From NCBI RefSeq assembly GCF_905397395.1, contig NZ_CAJPVH010000015.1, forward strand, positions 42,786 through 106,785: DNA of 64,000 nucleotides. The letters are read 5' to 3'. The DNA comes from Cupriavidus campinensis. GTDB taxonomy: Bacteria; Pseudomonadota; Gammaproteobacteria; Burkholderiales; Burkholderiaceae. The notes below the pieces were generated by a model, which saw only the letters and a program-made list of their open reading frames with translations, searched no databases and was not told the origin of the DNA. This document shows, piece by piece, positions 1 to 9,299 of this stretch (its first letter is position 1; each line of letters starts with the position of its first letter). The translations under genes were made by a program, and so were the position numbers.

Positions 1-400
1 CCTTGCGCGCCGGCTTTCCCAGATCCTCATCGAAGTGGCAGTGTTCCCACGCAATCCGCCGGACCCGTTGGCCCCATGTTGCCGGCATCGTGAACAGGGT
101 CAGCATCGTGTCGACCTCGACCAGCACATCGATGCCGTGCGCCCGCACGAAGCGCCGAATGCCGAGGACAGTAGATAGATATGCCCGCTTGAACGACGGT
201 CGATGCTCGAACAGTGCGTGATGCTGCACATTTTCGTGCAAGGGGAACACGCTGGCACGATCCCACAGGCTCAGGATGAACACCCGATACCCGCGCGCCG
301 CCAACGCATTGGCGATGACCGCCGTCATGCGCTCGGCACCCGCAAACGCGTTCAGCGTGCCAGTCAGGAAACAGACGGAGGGCAGGGCGGTGCCGCTCAC
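1..400 (-). CDS. glycosyltransferase family 4-like protein, 5'-end only (runs off the window)
   Basis: Only the first 133 codons are present; the gene continues beyond position 1. The proposed GTG start (400-398) overlaps the TGA stop of the flippase gene by four bases (GTGA), the same coupling seen through this operon. The translation has the N-terminal half of a GT-B glycosyltransferase: a beta strand, the loop TGTLNAFAGAERM typical of GT4 enzymes that bind a lipid-linked acceptor, then ALAARGYRVFILSLWD. The nucleotide-sugar binding half lies outside. It probably adds a sugar to an exopolysaccharide or capsule repeat unit at the inner membrane; donor and linkage cannot be told. Confidence 0.7.
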   Translation of the reverse strand, partial: MSGTALPSVCFLTGTLNAFAGAERMTAVIANALAARGYRVFILSLWDRASVFPLHENVQHHALFEHRPSFKRAYLSTVLGIRRFVRAHGIDVLVEVDTMLTLFTMPATWGQRVRRIAWEHCHFDEDLGKPARK

Positions 401-1644
401 GCCGCTGCCATGTCGCGAACGGGGCGGTTGCGCCACCACAGGGCCATGCCGACGATCACCGCGACACCGTTGCCCAGGACATAGCCCGCAATCGCGCCCC
501 AGTTGCCGAACCGGGGGATGACCGCCAGATCGAAGGCGAGCGTCGTCGCCAGCACCAGCGCCCACTTCATCGCCACCCAGCGCGGGCGGCGCAGGTAGAC
601 CGCCAGCAGGGTCAGGGCGACGTCCGCGAAGACGAGCGCAGATGCCACGGCGGCCACCCGTAGCAGCGTCACGGTGGCCTCGAAGGCGCTGCCGTAGAGG
701 AGGCGGACGATCCACGGCGCGCAGGCGGCAATCGCCAGCCCGCCGACCAGCCCGAGCGCGCCCAGCGCCGCAGCAATCCGGCCGATGTTCGCGTGGGCAT
801 CGGCAAATGCCCTGCGCGCATAGACGTAGCTGGGGGCGATGCCCGCCACGAGGATGGTCGCGAGCATCGAGAAATTGTCGAGCAGTTGCATGCACGCCGC
901 ATAGGCGCCGAAGTCCGCCGCCGGCACCGCTGGCTGGAGCACGAGTTGGTCGACCCGGCGCGCGCCCATCATCAGGATGAAGCTGACCCAGAACAAGGCG
1001 CCCGCCGAAAACAACTCGCGCGCCTGGCTCGCCTGCCAGGTCAAGGGCTGTCGGGGCGCCCGGGTCAGGTAATAGGCCGCGAGCAGTGCGGCCAGAAGCA
1101 CGGCCTCGAGCGCGAACGCCGTGGCGTAGCCCGACACCGTGGTCACGCCCGCGGCGAACAGCCCGCCGACCAGCGTGGCCTTGACGGACAGCGCGGCGAG
1201 GCTCGCCAAGGCGCCGGGCCGATTGTTGGTATGGGCCTGCATCCAGGCATTGACCACGCCGAAGGGCTCGCGCAGCAGGATGGCCACGCCGAGCCACAGC
1301 GCCGCCTGCCAGACTTCCTGCGTGGGGGATGTCAGCGCCAGATACGCGCACATCAGCAAGTACCCCGCCACACCGCCCGCAAGACGCAGCACAAACGCAT
1401 GGTCGATGATGCGGGCCTGGGCCTCGGGCGCCGCCGCCACGAGCCGTGGCACCACCACCTCCGCACCGCACACCAGCGCCAGCGAAGCGGCAATCAGCAC
1501 CACTGACTGGGCGTACTGGAAATGCGCGAACCCGGCTGGCCCGAGCGCGCGCGCCAGCATGGCCACCACGCCGATCCCGATGCCTACCTGCAGGCCGCGC
1601 TCGGCCAGCATCCACAGCACATTGCCCGCGATGCGCCGATGCAT
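397..1644 (-). CDS. Wzx-type polysaccharide flippase (MATE/MOP superfamily)
   Basis: A 415-residue, very hydrophobic protein with roughly twelve predicted membrane segments and few soluble loops, opening MHRRIAGNVLWMLAERGLQV, typical of polysaccharide biosynthesis proteins that flip undecaprenyl-linked repeat units across the inner membrane. Family length is 400-500. ATG at 1644 shares its A with the TGA stop of the upstream glycosyltransferase (TGATG); a GTG one codon earlier (1647) is also possible. Lying among glycosyltransferases and a priming transferase, it is the likely export step of this operon. No polymerase (Wzy) is seen here; it may lie beyond position 1. Confidence 0.85.
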   Translation of the reverse strand: MHRRIAGNVLWMLAERGLQVGIGIGVVAMLARALGPAGFAHFQYAQSVVLIAASLALVCGAEVVVPRLVAAAPEAQARIIDHAFVLRLAGGVAGYLLMCAYLALTSPTQEVWQAALWLGVAILLREPFGVVNAWMQAHTNNRPGALASLAALSVKATLVGGLFAAGVTTVSGYATAFALEAVLLAALLAAYYLTRAPRQPLTWQASQARELFSAGALFWVSFILMMGARRVDQLVLQPAVPAADFGAYAACMQLLDNFSMLATILVAGIAPSYVYARRAFADAHANIGRIAAALGALGLVGGLAIAACAPWIVRLLYGSAFEATVTLLRVAAVASALVFADVALTLLAVYLRRPRWVAMKWALVLATTLAFDLAVIPRFGNWGAIAGYVLGNGVAVIVGMALWWRNRPVRDMAAA

Positions 1645-2777
1645 CACGCGGTCTCCGCCGGAATGACGCGCGCGCCGTGCGTCAGGCTGGTGTAGTGAGC
1701 CAGCCAGCGTCGGGCGATGCTGTCGATCGAAAACGCGGACAGTACGCGCTCCCGCCGCGCCGCCGCCTGCGCCGGGGTGCCGCGACCCGCGCGCAGGGCT
1801 TCGGCCATCGCGCCGGCAAGCGCCGCCGCGTCGCCGCGCGGCACGATCACGCCCTGGTCGCGCAGGACTTCGGCCACGCCGGGTGCGTCAGTCGACACCA
1901 CCGGGCATCCGCAAGCCAGCGCCTCCACCAGCACCATGGGCAGTCCTTCGATATTCGATGACAGGACGAACAAGTCGGCCGCGTTGAGCAGGGCAGGGAT
2001 GTCGTCACGCGGGCCGAGGAGGGTGACTGACGATGTGAGCCTCTGCGTTGCGATCTGCCGGGCCAGCGCCTCGGTGAGCGCGCCGCCGCCCGCGATCATC
2101 AGGCGCGCTGGCGCGGCGGGTGAGAGTTGGCCAAACGCACGGATCAGCAGATCCTGGGCCTTCTCCGGCGCCAGCCGGCCGACATTGAGGATCATCCGCG
2201 TATCCGGCGCGAGACCCAGTCTGGCGCGGGTGGCATCGCGCAGCGCCGGATCGGGCCGGAATCGTTCGACGTCGATCCCGTTGGGCATGACGACGATGCG
2301 GTCGTCCGGCACACCGCCGGCGGCGATCATGCCGGCGCGGCCGTCCTGGCTGACGTGGGTGGTCAGCGCTGTCCACCGGTCGGTCAGCCGGTAGGCCAGC
2401 ATCCGCATCGTGCCGCCTTCGCGGAAACTGTGCGCGGTGCAGACCAGCGGCGGACTATCGACCAGCCGCGTTAGCAGCCGGGCGAACAGGTTGGCGTGGA
2501 CCATGTGGGCATGCATGACATCGGGCCGCCATGCTTTGACCAGCGCGCGCGCCTGCCCCAGCGCGGCGACCATGCCGCCGGGTGTCTTCCGCATGTTCAG
2601 CTCGAAGACCTCGGCGCCGGCAGGCGTGTCGATCTCCCGGCCCGGCGACAGACTCAGGATCGCCACCGCGTGCCCGAGCGCCAGAAAGGCGCGCGCCAGC
2701 GCGACGACCTGATGCTCGGCGCCGCCTACCTTGAGGCCCGTAGTGATCAGCAAAATCCGCATGGTGGCTGGCGCCAT
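1644..2777 (-). CDS. glycosyltransferase family 4 (GT-B fold)
   Basis: A 377-residue GT4 enzyme. The N-terminal half begins MRILLITTGLKVGGAEHQ, the glycine-rich acceptor loop; the C-terminal half has NVGRLAPEKAQDLLIRAF and the nucleotide-sugar motif E-x7-E in EGLPMVLVEALACGCPVV, both intact, so it should be active. ATG at 2777 overlaps the TGA stop of the upstream sugar transferase (TGATG), which fixes the reading; a start five codons later (2762) is possible. It likely extends the lipid-linked repeat unit in the cytoplasm after the priming step. Sugar and linkage are unknown. Confidence 0.85.
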   Translation of the reverse strand: MAPATMRILLITTGLKVGGAEHQVVALARAFLALGHAVAILSLSPGREIDTPAGAEVFELNMRKTPGGMVAALGQARALVKAWRPDVMHAHMVHANLFARLLTRLVDSPPLVCTAHSFREGGTMRMLAYRLTDRWTALTTHVSQDGRAGMIAAGGVPDDRIVVMPNGIDVERFRPDPALRDATRARLGLAPDTRMILNVGRLAPEKAQDLLIRAFGQLSPAAPARLMIAGGGALTEALARQIATQRLTSSVTLLGPRDDIPALLNAADLFVLSSNIEGLPMVLVEALACGCPVVSTDAPGVAEVLRDQGVIVPRGDAAALAGAMAEALRAGRGTPAQAAARRERVLSAFSIDSIARRWLAHYTSLTHGARVIPAETA

Positions 2778-4105
2778 CACCGAGCCCCGTAGCCGGTCAG
2801 CAGCGTGCGCAGCGTCTTGACTACGATCAACAAATCGAGCGCGAACGAGCAATGCTTGACGTAGTACAGGTCGTAGCTCAGCTTGGTGACGGTTTCCTCG
2901 TGCGTGCCGACATAGCCCTGCTGCACTTGCGCCCAGCCGGACAGCCCCGGGCGCACAAGGTGCCGGTACGGATAGTAGGCAATCGTCTCGGCGAAGGTGT
3001 CGACCATCGGCACCTGCTCGGGGCGCGGGCCGATCAGGCTCATATCGCCCGTCAGCACGTTCCACAGTTGCGGCAGCTCGTCCAGCCGGTACTTGCGGAT
3101 CACGCGGCCCACGCGTGTGACGCGGGCATCCTGGCGCGCCGCGAAGCGCGCGGTGGCGTCGGGCTGGACGCTCATGCTGCGAAACTTGAGCATCGTGAAC
3201 GCTTCGCCGAAGCGCCCGGCGCGGGCCTGCCGGAACAGCACGGGCCCCGGCTGTTCGAGGCGGATGGCCAGCGCGGTCAGCGCCGACAGCGGCAGGGCGA
3301 GCGGCATGAGGCACAGCGCGGCTGCGATGTCGATCAGACGCTTCACGAAGCCATAGAGATAGTGCCGCGCGTAGTCGTCCAGGAAGTTCTCGTCGATATG
3401 GTCGAGCCCCACGCGGCCGGTGAGCATTTCGCCAATCCGCTCCACCGAATACAGGCGAACGTGGCTCATCTTCAGTCGCGCCAGCGTGCGCGTGCGCTCG
3501 GGGTCGGCGGTGCCCGAGCGGTCAAGCATCAGGCCGTCGCAAAACACGGCATCCTCGATCGAACGGATGAAATCGAAGCGGATCGGTGCCGGCGGGGCGG
3601 CGCCCGGCATGGCGAGGATCGCCTCGAGTTGCTCCAGCGCGCGGGGGTCCGTGTAGCCGATCACCGGCACATAGTTCTGCACGAAGCGCCGGTAGCCGAT
3701 GCCGCTCCAGACCAGCGTGGTGAGGTAGCCGAGCAGCAGCGCGCCGCGCGAATACTCGATATGCCAGCCGGCAAAGACGAACAGCAGCAGCGCAAACGGC
3801 AGCGTGGCCGAGATGCCGACCAGACTGTTGCCCTCGATCGGCGGCAGGTGCAGCGAGCGGTGCAGCAGCAGGAACGTGCACAGGTAGGGCACGATGCCCC
3901 AGAGCAGCGTACGCGTGAAGACGTAGGTGACGATGCCCGCGTGGTGCAGGGTCTCCGCCGCGATCGTGTTGAGCCCGAACAGCGCGAGCCCGAACGCGGC
4001 CCATGACAGCATGCGGCTGGCCCGGCGGATGGTCTCGGAGGCGCGGCTGGCTGTTGTGGCGCGTGACGCGCCGGCGAGACGGGCGGTTTCCTTGTTGGTG
4101 CTCAT
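2777..4105 (-). CDS. undecaprenyl-phosphate sugar phosphotransferase (WcaJ/WbaP-type priming enzyme)
   Basis: A 442-residue polyprenyl-phosphate hexose-1-phosphate transferase. The N-terminal half (about residues 35-150) holds four or five membrane segments, followed by a CoA-binding-like cytoplasmic region. The C-terminal catalytic part has the family motifs KFRSM, YRLDELPQLWNVL and GDMSLIGPRP. It transfers a sugar phosphate from a UDP-sugar to undecaprenyl phosphate, starting the repeat unit finished by its neighbours. ATG at 4105 is chosen because GGAG lies about 10 bases upstream and the previous stop ends just before it; the GTG at 4114 is too close to that site. Confidence 0.88.
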   Translation of the reverse strand: MSTNKETARLAGASRATTASRASETIRRASRMLSWAAFGLALFGLNTIAAETLHHAGIVTYVFTRTLLWGIVPYLCTFLLLHRSLHLPPIEGNSLVGISATLPFALLLFVFAGWHIEYSRGALLLGYLTTLVWSGIGYRRFVQNYVPVIGYTDPRALEQLEAILAMPGAAPPAPIRFDFIRSIEDAVFCDGLMLDRSGTADPERTRTLARLKMSHVRLYSVERIGEMLTGRVGLDHIDENFLDDYARHYLYGFVKRLIDIAAALCLMPLALPLSALTALAIRLEQPGPVLFRQARAGRFGEAFTMLKFRSMSVQPDATARFAARQDARVTRVGRVIRKYRLDELPQLWNVLTGDMSLIGPRPEQVPMVDTFAETIAYYPYRHLVRPGLSGWAQVQQGYVGTHEETVTKLSYDLYYVKHCSFALDLLIVVKTLRTLLTGYGAR

Positions 4106-4106
4106 G

Positions 4107-5276
4107 TCAGGCACGCTCCGTGGGCATGGGCTCGCTCACCCGCCGTCCCAGTGCCTGTCGATAGACCGCCCACGTGGCATCCGCCATGGGGCCGATCCCG
4201 AACGCCTGCTCCCATCGGGCGCGAGACAGCTGGCCGAGGGCGGCCCGGCGCGCGCTGTCGCCTGCCAGCATCGACAGATGCCGGGCCAGCGTGGCGTCAT
4301 CGCCCTCAGCCATCAGCAACGCGTCTGGCATGTCTCCAAACTGCTCACGGATGCCGGGCAGGTCGGACGCCACCACCGGTAGGCCGGCCCGCATCGCTTC
4401 CAGTACAGAGAGCGGCAAGCCTTCGTGATCGGAGGCCAGTACGAATACCTGCGCTGATGCGAGCAAGGCGGGTATGTCTGCCACGTTGCCCGGGAGGCGT
4501 ACCCGGCCGGGTGCGACGGCGTTGGCCAACGCCTGCATGGCCCCGCGCATCGGCCCTTCGCCGGCGATTACGAGTTCGCAATCGCTCAGGTTCGCCTGCC
4601 CGAAGGCCCGGATGACCGTGTCCGGTCGCTTTGGCGCGGCCAGGCGCGCCACCATGACGATCCGCGTGAGCGGCGCCGCCGGCTGTGCCCGCGCGGTGTC
4701 GTCGGGAATCCCGTTGTGGATCACGCTGATGCGTGACGCGGGGATTGGCAGGCTGCGGGCCAGTTGCCGTTCCGCCTCCGCCACGCAGATCAGGCGCGCC
4801 GTCAGCGGCGCCAGGCACCATTCGGCAACGCGCGAGGCCAGCCGTCGCGCCAGGGGCGCGGCTGGCTTGAAGCCGAAACCGTGTACCGTGTAGACGACCG
4901 GGATGCCCAGCAGCCATCCGGCCAGTCTGCCGAGCGCGCCGGCCTTGGCGCTGTGCACGTGAATCAGGTCGGGCGCGGCGTGGCGCAGCGCCGCCATCAG
5001 TTCGCGCAGGGTCTTCAGTGCACGCAGCGGCGACATGGCGTTGTCGAGCAGGGCCAGCCGCACTGTCGCTGCCCCGGCGGTCTGCGCAGTGGCGAAGAGC
5101 GGTCCGTCGCCGCCCGCCAGCACCGTGGCGTCGATGCGGCCTCGCAGTGCGCGCACGAGGTCGGCGACGTGCGATTGGGCGCCGCCGATCTCGGAATTCG
5201 TGATGACAAAGGCGACGCGAGGCCGGGAGGAAGGCAAGTTCTGCACGAACGCGGAAGAAAGTTGGATAGGCGGCAC
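4107..5276 (-). CDS. glycosyltransferase family 4
   Basis: About 389 residues, first gene of the minus-strand polysaccharide operon. It opens with PRVAFVITNSEIGGAQSHVADL, the GT4 acceptor loop, and ends with EGLPLSVLEAMRAGLPVVASD, the E-x7-E nucleotide-sugar motif. It is similar in plan to the gene at 1644-2777 and probably adds another residue of the same repeat unit. The start is uncertain: no ATG exists near the conserved N-terminus, so GTG at 5276 is preferred, with GTG at 5246 as alternative; neither has a strong ribosome-binding site. A further in-frame extension upstream has no coding character. Confidence 0.8.
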   Translation of the reverse strand: MPPIQLSSAFVQNLPSSRPRVAFVITNSEIGGAQSHVADLVRALRGRIDATVLAGGDGPLFATAQTAGAATVRLALLDNAMSPLRALKTLRELMAALRHAAPDLIHVHSAKAGALGRLAGWLLGIPVVYTVHGFGFKPAAPLARRLASRVAEWCLAPLTARLICVAEAERQLARSLPIPASRISVIHNGIPDDTARAQPAAPLTRIVMVARLAAPKRPDTVIRAFGQANLSDCELVIAGEGPMRGAMQALANAVAPGRVRLPGNVADIPALLASAQVFVLASDHEGLPLSVLEAMRAGLPVVASDLPGIREQFGDMPDALLMAEGDDATLARHLSMLAGDSARRAALGQLSRARWEQAFGIGPMADATWAVYRQALGRRVSEPMPTERA

Positions 5277-5337
5277 GGAATCGCGCGAGAAATGCCGGTT
5301 TGCAGACGGTTTGCAGGGTGCCCGGTGATTATAAACT

Positions 5338-5343
5338 GGCGCG
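5338..5343 (-). promoter_or_regulatory. possible -10 element for the polysaccharide operon
   Basis: The minus strand reads TATAAT here, about 62 bases before the proposed GTG start of the first glycosyltransferase gene and within the divergent gap to the phosphomannomutase gene. No convincing -35 hexamer is found 16-18 bases upstream, so this is only a candidate. Confidence 0.3.
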
Positions 5344-5448
5344 GTTTGCACAATCCGGCAAAATACACCTTTTTGGCGCCCTGCCCGCGCCCCGCCCAAG
5401 CCACTCTCCGGGCGGTATCGCACCATGAACTCGTACACGGGAAGCCAC

Positions 5449-6834
5449 ATGAAACTTGACCCCTCAATCTTCAAGGCGTATGACATCCGCGGCATCGTCG
5501 GCAAGACGCTGACCCCCGAGGTCGCCCGCCAGATCGGCCTGGCCTTTGGCTCTGCCGCGGTCGAACTTGGCGAGAAAACCGTCGTCGTGGGCCGTGACGG
5601 GCGCCTGTCGGGCCCGGATCTGCTCGGCGGACTCGTGGAAGGGCTGCGCGCGGCCGGTGTCGATGTGATCGACCTCGGCATGGTCGCCACCCCGATGGTC
5701 TACTTCGGCACCAATATCGAGCTGGACGGCCGCCGTGCCGGGTCTGGCATCATGGTCACCGGCAGCCACAATCCGCCTGACTACAACGGTTTCAAGATGG
5801 TGCTCGGTGGCAAGGCCATCTACGGCGACCAGATCCAGGCGCTGCACCAGCGCATCGAGGCCGGCAAGTTCACGCAGGGCAGTGGCGGATACAAGCTAGT
5901 CGATATCCGACAACAGTACCTCGACCGTATCGTCGGCGACGTCAAGTTGGCCCGTCCGATGAAAATCGCCCTGGACGCCGGTAACGGCGTGGCTGGCGCC
6001 TTCGTCGGCGACCTGTTCCGGGGGCTTGGCTGCGAGGTCGTCGAGCTGTTTTGCGATGTCGACGGCCATTTCCCGAACCACCATCCGGACCCGGCCCACG
6101 TCGAGAACCTGCAGGACCTGATGCAGTGCCTGCGCGACACCGACTGCGAGCTGGGCCTGGCCTTCGATGGCGACGGCGACCGCCTGGGCGTGGTCACCAA
6201 GGACGGCGAGGTCATCTTCCCGGACCGCCAGCTGATGCTGTTCGCCGAGGAAATCCTCTCGCGCAACCCGGGCGCGCAGGTCATCTACGACGTCAAGTGC
6301 ACCGGCAAGCTGGCGCCGTGGATCCGCGACCACGGCGGCGAGCCGCTGATGTGGAAAACCGGCCATTCGCTGGTCAAGGCCAAGCTCAAGGAAACCGGCG
6401 CACCGATCGCCGGGGAGATGAGCGGCCACGTGTTCTTCAAGGACCGCTGGTACGGCTTTGACGATGGCCTCTACACGGGCGCGCGCCTGCTGGAGATCCT
6501 GTCGCGCCACGCCGACCCGAGCGCCGTGCTGAACGCGCTGCCGAACTCCAACTGCACGCCTGAATTGCAACTGAAGTGTGCCGAAGGGGAGGCGTTCACG
6601 CTGCTCGACAAGATCCGCGCCAACGCGAAGTTCGACGGTGCGCGCGAAGTCATCACGATCGACGGCGTGCGTGTGGAGTACCCCGATGGCTTCGGCCTGG
6701 CGCGTCCGTCCAACACCACGCCGGTGGTCGTCATGCGTTTCGAAGCCGATAACGATGCCGCGCTGGCGCGCATCCAGGCCGAGTTCAAGCGCGTGATCCT
6801 GGCCGAGAAGCCGGATGCAAAGCTCCCGTTCTGA
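5449..6834 (+). CDS. manB: phosphomannomutase/phosphoglucomutase
   Basis: A 461-residue alpha-D-phosphohexomutase, the usual length. It begins MKLDPSIFKAYDIRGIVG; the phosphoserine loop is TGSHNPPDYNGFK, the metal site is DGDGDR and the substrate loop GEMSGHVFF is present. It interconverts hexose 6- and 1-phosphates, supplying GDP-mannose or UDP-glucose for exopolysaccharide and lipopolysaccharide, which fits its place between the two pathways. ATG at 5449 is preferred over 5425 because GGGAAG lies 5-6 bases upstream and the family starts here. The last bases may overlap the first codons of waaC. The algC name would be equally fitting. Confidence 0.92.
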   Translation: MKLDPSIFKAYDIRGIVGKTLTPEVARQIGLAFGSAAVELGEKTVVVGRDGRLSGPDLLGGLVEGLRAAGVDVIDLGMVATPMVYFGTNIELDGRRAGSGIMVTGSHNPPDYNGFKMVLGGKAIYGDQIQALHQRIEAGKFTQGSGGYKLVDIRQQYLDRIVGDVKLARPMKIALDAGNGVAGAFVGDLFRGLGCEVVELFCDVDGHFPNHHPDPAHVENLQDLMQCLRDTDCELGLAFDGDGDRLGVVTKDGEVIFPDRQLMLFAEEILSRNPGAQVIYDVKCTGKLAPWIRDHGGEPLMWKTGHSLVKAKLKETGAPIAGEMSGHVFFKDRWYGFDDGLYTGARLLEILSRHADPSAVLNALPNSNCTPELQLKCAEGEAFTLLDKIRANAKFDGAREVITIDGVRVEYPDGFGLARPSNTTPVVVMRFEADNDAALARIQAEFKRVILAEKPDAKLPF

Positions 6835-7927
6835 GGTGGGGCAGCCGGCCGGCGCCGCAACGTCGAACCCAACCGCGCCGCTTGCGGCGCCGATGGTCGT
6901 GAGCTCGCCGTTCGCGTTGCCGGCCCGGCCGCGCATCCTGGTCGTCAAGGTGTCGTCGCTGGGCGATGTGGTGCACAACATGCCCCTCATCCACGACTTG
7001 CGCGCGCGTTGGCCCGATGCCGAGATCGACTGGGTGGTGGAAGAGGGCTATGTCGACCTGGTGCGGCTGCTGCCGGACGTCCACCGCGTGATTCCGTTCG
7101 CGCTGCGCCGCTGGCGCAAGCGGTTCTGGCAGGGCGATACCTGGGCCGAAGTCGGCGCGCTGCGCGATGCGATCCGCGCGCGGCCCTATGACGCGGTGCT
7201 CGAGACCCAGGGCCTGCTGAAGACCGCCATCGTGGCGCGCACCGCCGCGCGCACGGCTGGCGCGCCCGTGATCGGGCTTGGCAATGCCACGCAGGGCTCC
7301 GGCTACGAGCCGGCGTCGCGCCTGTTCTATACCGCGCCGGTCAAGGTGCCGCGTCAGACCCATTCGGTGCGGCGCTCGCGCCTGCTTGGGGCCGCGCTGA
7401 CGGGCGGCACGCCGCCGGAGCTGCCGCGCTTCTTCGGCCCGGCGGCAACGTCGCTGCATGCCGATGATCCGCTCTGGGCCGGGCTGCCGGCCCGGTACGC
7501 GGTCTGTTTCCACGCCACGGCCGGCGCGAAGAAGCGCTGGCCAGTGGCGAGCTGGCACGCGCTGGGCCAGAAGCTGCACGCCGAGGGGCTGACCGTGCTG
7601 CTGCCCTGGGGCAGCGAGTCGGAACGCCGCGATGCCGAGGCGCTGGCCACCGGCATGCCCGGCGCGCAGGTGCTGCCGCGCTTCTCGGTCATGCAGGGCT
7701 TTGGCCTGATCAACCGGGCCGAGGTGGTCATCGGCGTGGATACCGGCCTCGTGCACATCGCCGCAGCGCTGTGCCGGCCCACCGTCGAGATCTACACTGC
7801 CACCTGGCGCTGGAAGACCGAAGGCTACTGGTCCGACCGCATCGCCAATGTGGGCGACGACGGCATCGTGCCGTCCGTCGATGAGGTCTACGCCGCCGCC
7901 GTGCGGGTACGCGGAGTGCCTGCCTGA
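6815..7927 (+). CDS. waaC: lipopolysaccharide heptosyltransferase I
   Basis: An ADP-heptose:LPS heptosyltransferase (GT9) that adds the first heptose to Kdo2-lipid A on the cytoplasmic face of the inner membrane. Conserved parts include ILVVKVSSLGDVVHNMP at the start of the domain and VIGVDTGLVHIAAAL near the C-terminus. From ATG 6815 the protein has 370 residues with a 38-residue N-terminal extension overlapping the upstream gene by 20 bases; ATG 6893 would give 344 residues, nearer the family norm, but has no evident ribosome-binding site. The stop overlaps the waaA start (TGATG), so waaC and waaA are translationally coupled. Confidence 0.9.
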   Translation: MQSSRSEVGQPAGAATSNPTAPLAAPMVVSSPFALPARPRILVVKVSSLGDVVHNMPLIHDLRARWPDAEIDWVVEEGYVDLVRLLPDVHRVIPFALRRWRKRFWQGDTWAEVGALRDAIRARPYDAVLETQGLLKTAIVARTAARTAGAPVIGLGNATQGSGYEPASRLFYTAPVKVPRQTHSVRRSRLLGAALTGGTPPELPRFFGPAATSLHADDPLWAGLPARYAVCFHATAGAKKRWPVASWHALGQKLHAEGLTVLLPWGSESERRDAEALATGMPGAQVLPRFSVMQGFGLINRAEVVIGVDTGLVHIAAALCRPTVEIYTATWRWKTEGYWSDRIANVGDDGIVPSVDEVYAAAVRVRGVPA

Positions 7928-9201
7928 TGCTTCGTCTGGTTTACACGTTGTTGTGGGGGGTGATCCTCCCACTGGCGCTGCTGCGCCTGGTCTGGCGGTC
8001 GCGCAAGGAACCCGGCTATCGCCGCCACATCGGGGAGCGGCTTGGCCGATATGGCGGGTTGTCGGCCAGCGGGCCGTGGCTCTGGGTTCATGCGGTGTCC
8101 GTCGGCGAGACGCGCGCCGCGCAGCCGCTGCTCGACGCGCTGCTGGCTGCGTATCCCCGTCATCGTATTTTGTTGACCCACATGACGCCGACCGGCCGCC
8201 AGACCGGTCAGCAGCTCTATGGCGACAACCCGCGCGTGCAGCAGTGCTACCTGCCGTACGACGTGCCGGCGTTGGTGCGCCGCTTCCTGGCCTACTTCCG
8301 GCCCGAGGCGGGGCTGATCATGGAGACCGAGGTCTGGCCCAACCTGGTCCACGTCACGCGCCGGGTGGGCGTGCCGCTGTTCCTGGTCAATGCCCGGCTG
8401 TCGCCGCGCAGTTATCGGCGGACAGCGCGCTTCGGCGGCGCGGCGGCCTCGTTGTATAACGATTTCACGGCGGTGCTGGCCCAGACGGCTGGCGATGCCG
8501 AGCGCTATCGCGCGCTCGGCGTGAAGGCCGTGCAGGTGACCGGCAACCTCAAGTTCGACATGCAGCCGCCGGAAGCCGGCATCGCGCGCGGCCATACCCT
8601 GCGCCGCGCGTTCGGCGCCCGCCACGTGCTGGCCGCCGCGAGCACGCGAGAAGGGGAGGAGCCCCTGATCCTGGACGCCTTCGCGCGCTGGCCCGGCGCG
8701 GCGCGTCCCGCGCTGCTGCTGGTGCCGCGCCATCCGCAGCGGTTTGACGAGGTAGCTGCGCTGGCCACGCGTGCCGGCTTCAGCGTGCAGCGCCGCAGCC
8801 AGCTGGATGTGGACGCCCTCGACGCCCCGATCACGGCCGACATCGTGCTCGGCGACTCCATGGGCGAGATGGCGATGTACTACGCCGCCTCGGATATCGC
8901 CTATATCGGCGGCAGCCTGATCCCGCTCGGTGGACAGAATTTGATCGAGGCCTGCGCCGTCGGCACGCCTGTGCTGATGGGCCCGCACACCTTCAACTTT
9001 GCCCAGGCCACCGAGGATGCCATCGCCGCCGGCGCCTGCCTGCGCGTGGCCGATGCCGACGCCCTGATGGCCGCCGCCTCGGCCGTGCTGGCCGATGAAG
9101 CGCGTCTGGCCGACATGCGCGCCCATGCGCTGACGTTCGCCGGGCTGCATCGGGGTGCCACGCAGCGCACTTTGGCAGCCGTCGCGCCAGTGTTGCGCTG
9201 A
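7927..9201 (+). CDS. waaA: 3-deoxy-D-manno-octulosonic acid (Kdo) transferase
   Basis: A 424-residue GT30 enzyme that transfers Kdo from CMP-Kdo to the lipid A precursor. Features: an N-terminal membrane anchor (residues 1-20), GERLGRYG, then WVHAVSVGETRAAQPLL, which carries the conserved catalytic Glu, and in the C-terminal domain LGDSMGEMAMYYAASDIAYIGG with GGQNLIEACAVGTPVL. All look intact. It directly follows waaC, with which it acts in inner-core assembly; the gene overlaps the waaC stop by one base. Confidence 0.95.
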   Translation: MLRLVYTLLWGVILPLALLRLVWRSRKEPGYRRHIGERLGRYGGLSASGPWLWVHAVSVGETRAAQPLLDALLAAYPRHRILLTHMTPTGRQTGQQLYGDNPRVQQCYLPYDVPALVRRFLAYFRPEAGLIMETEVWPNLVHVTRRVGVPLFLVNARLSPRSYRRTARFGGAAASLYNDFTAVLAQTAGDAERYRALGVKAVQVTGNLKFDMQPPEAGIARGHTLRRAFGARHVLAAASTREGEEPLILDAFARWPGAARPALLLVPRHPQRFDEVAALATRAGFSVQRRSQLDVDALDAPITADIVLGDSMGEMAMYYAASDIAYIGGSLIPLGGQNLIEACAVGTPVLMGPHTFNFAQATEDAIAAGACLRVADADALMAAASAVLADEARLADMRAHALTFAGLHRGATQRTLAAVAPVLR

Positions 9202-9299
9202 CATACAGGCGCCACGCGGGCGTCTACACTGGTTGCATAGTGAGGAAAAGTGCGACATCCACCGCTTTATCGCGGCATGCGCAATCAGGAGCTCGATCG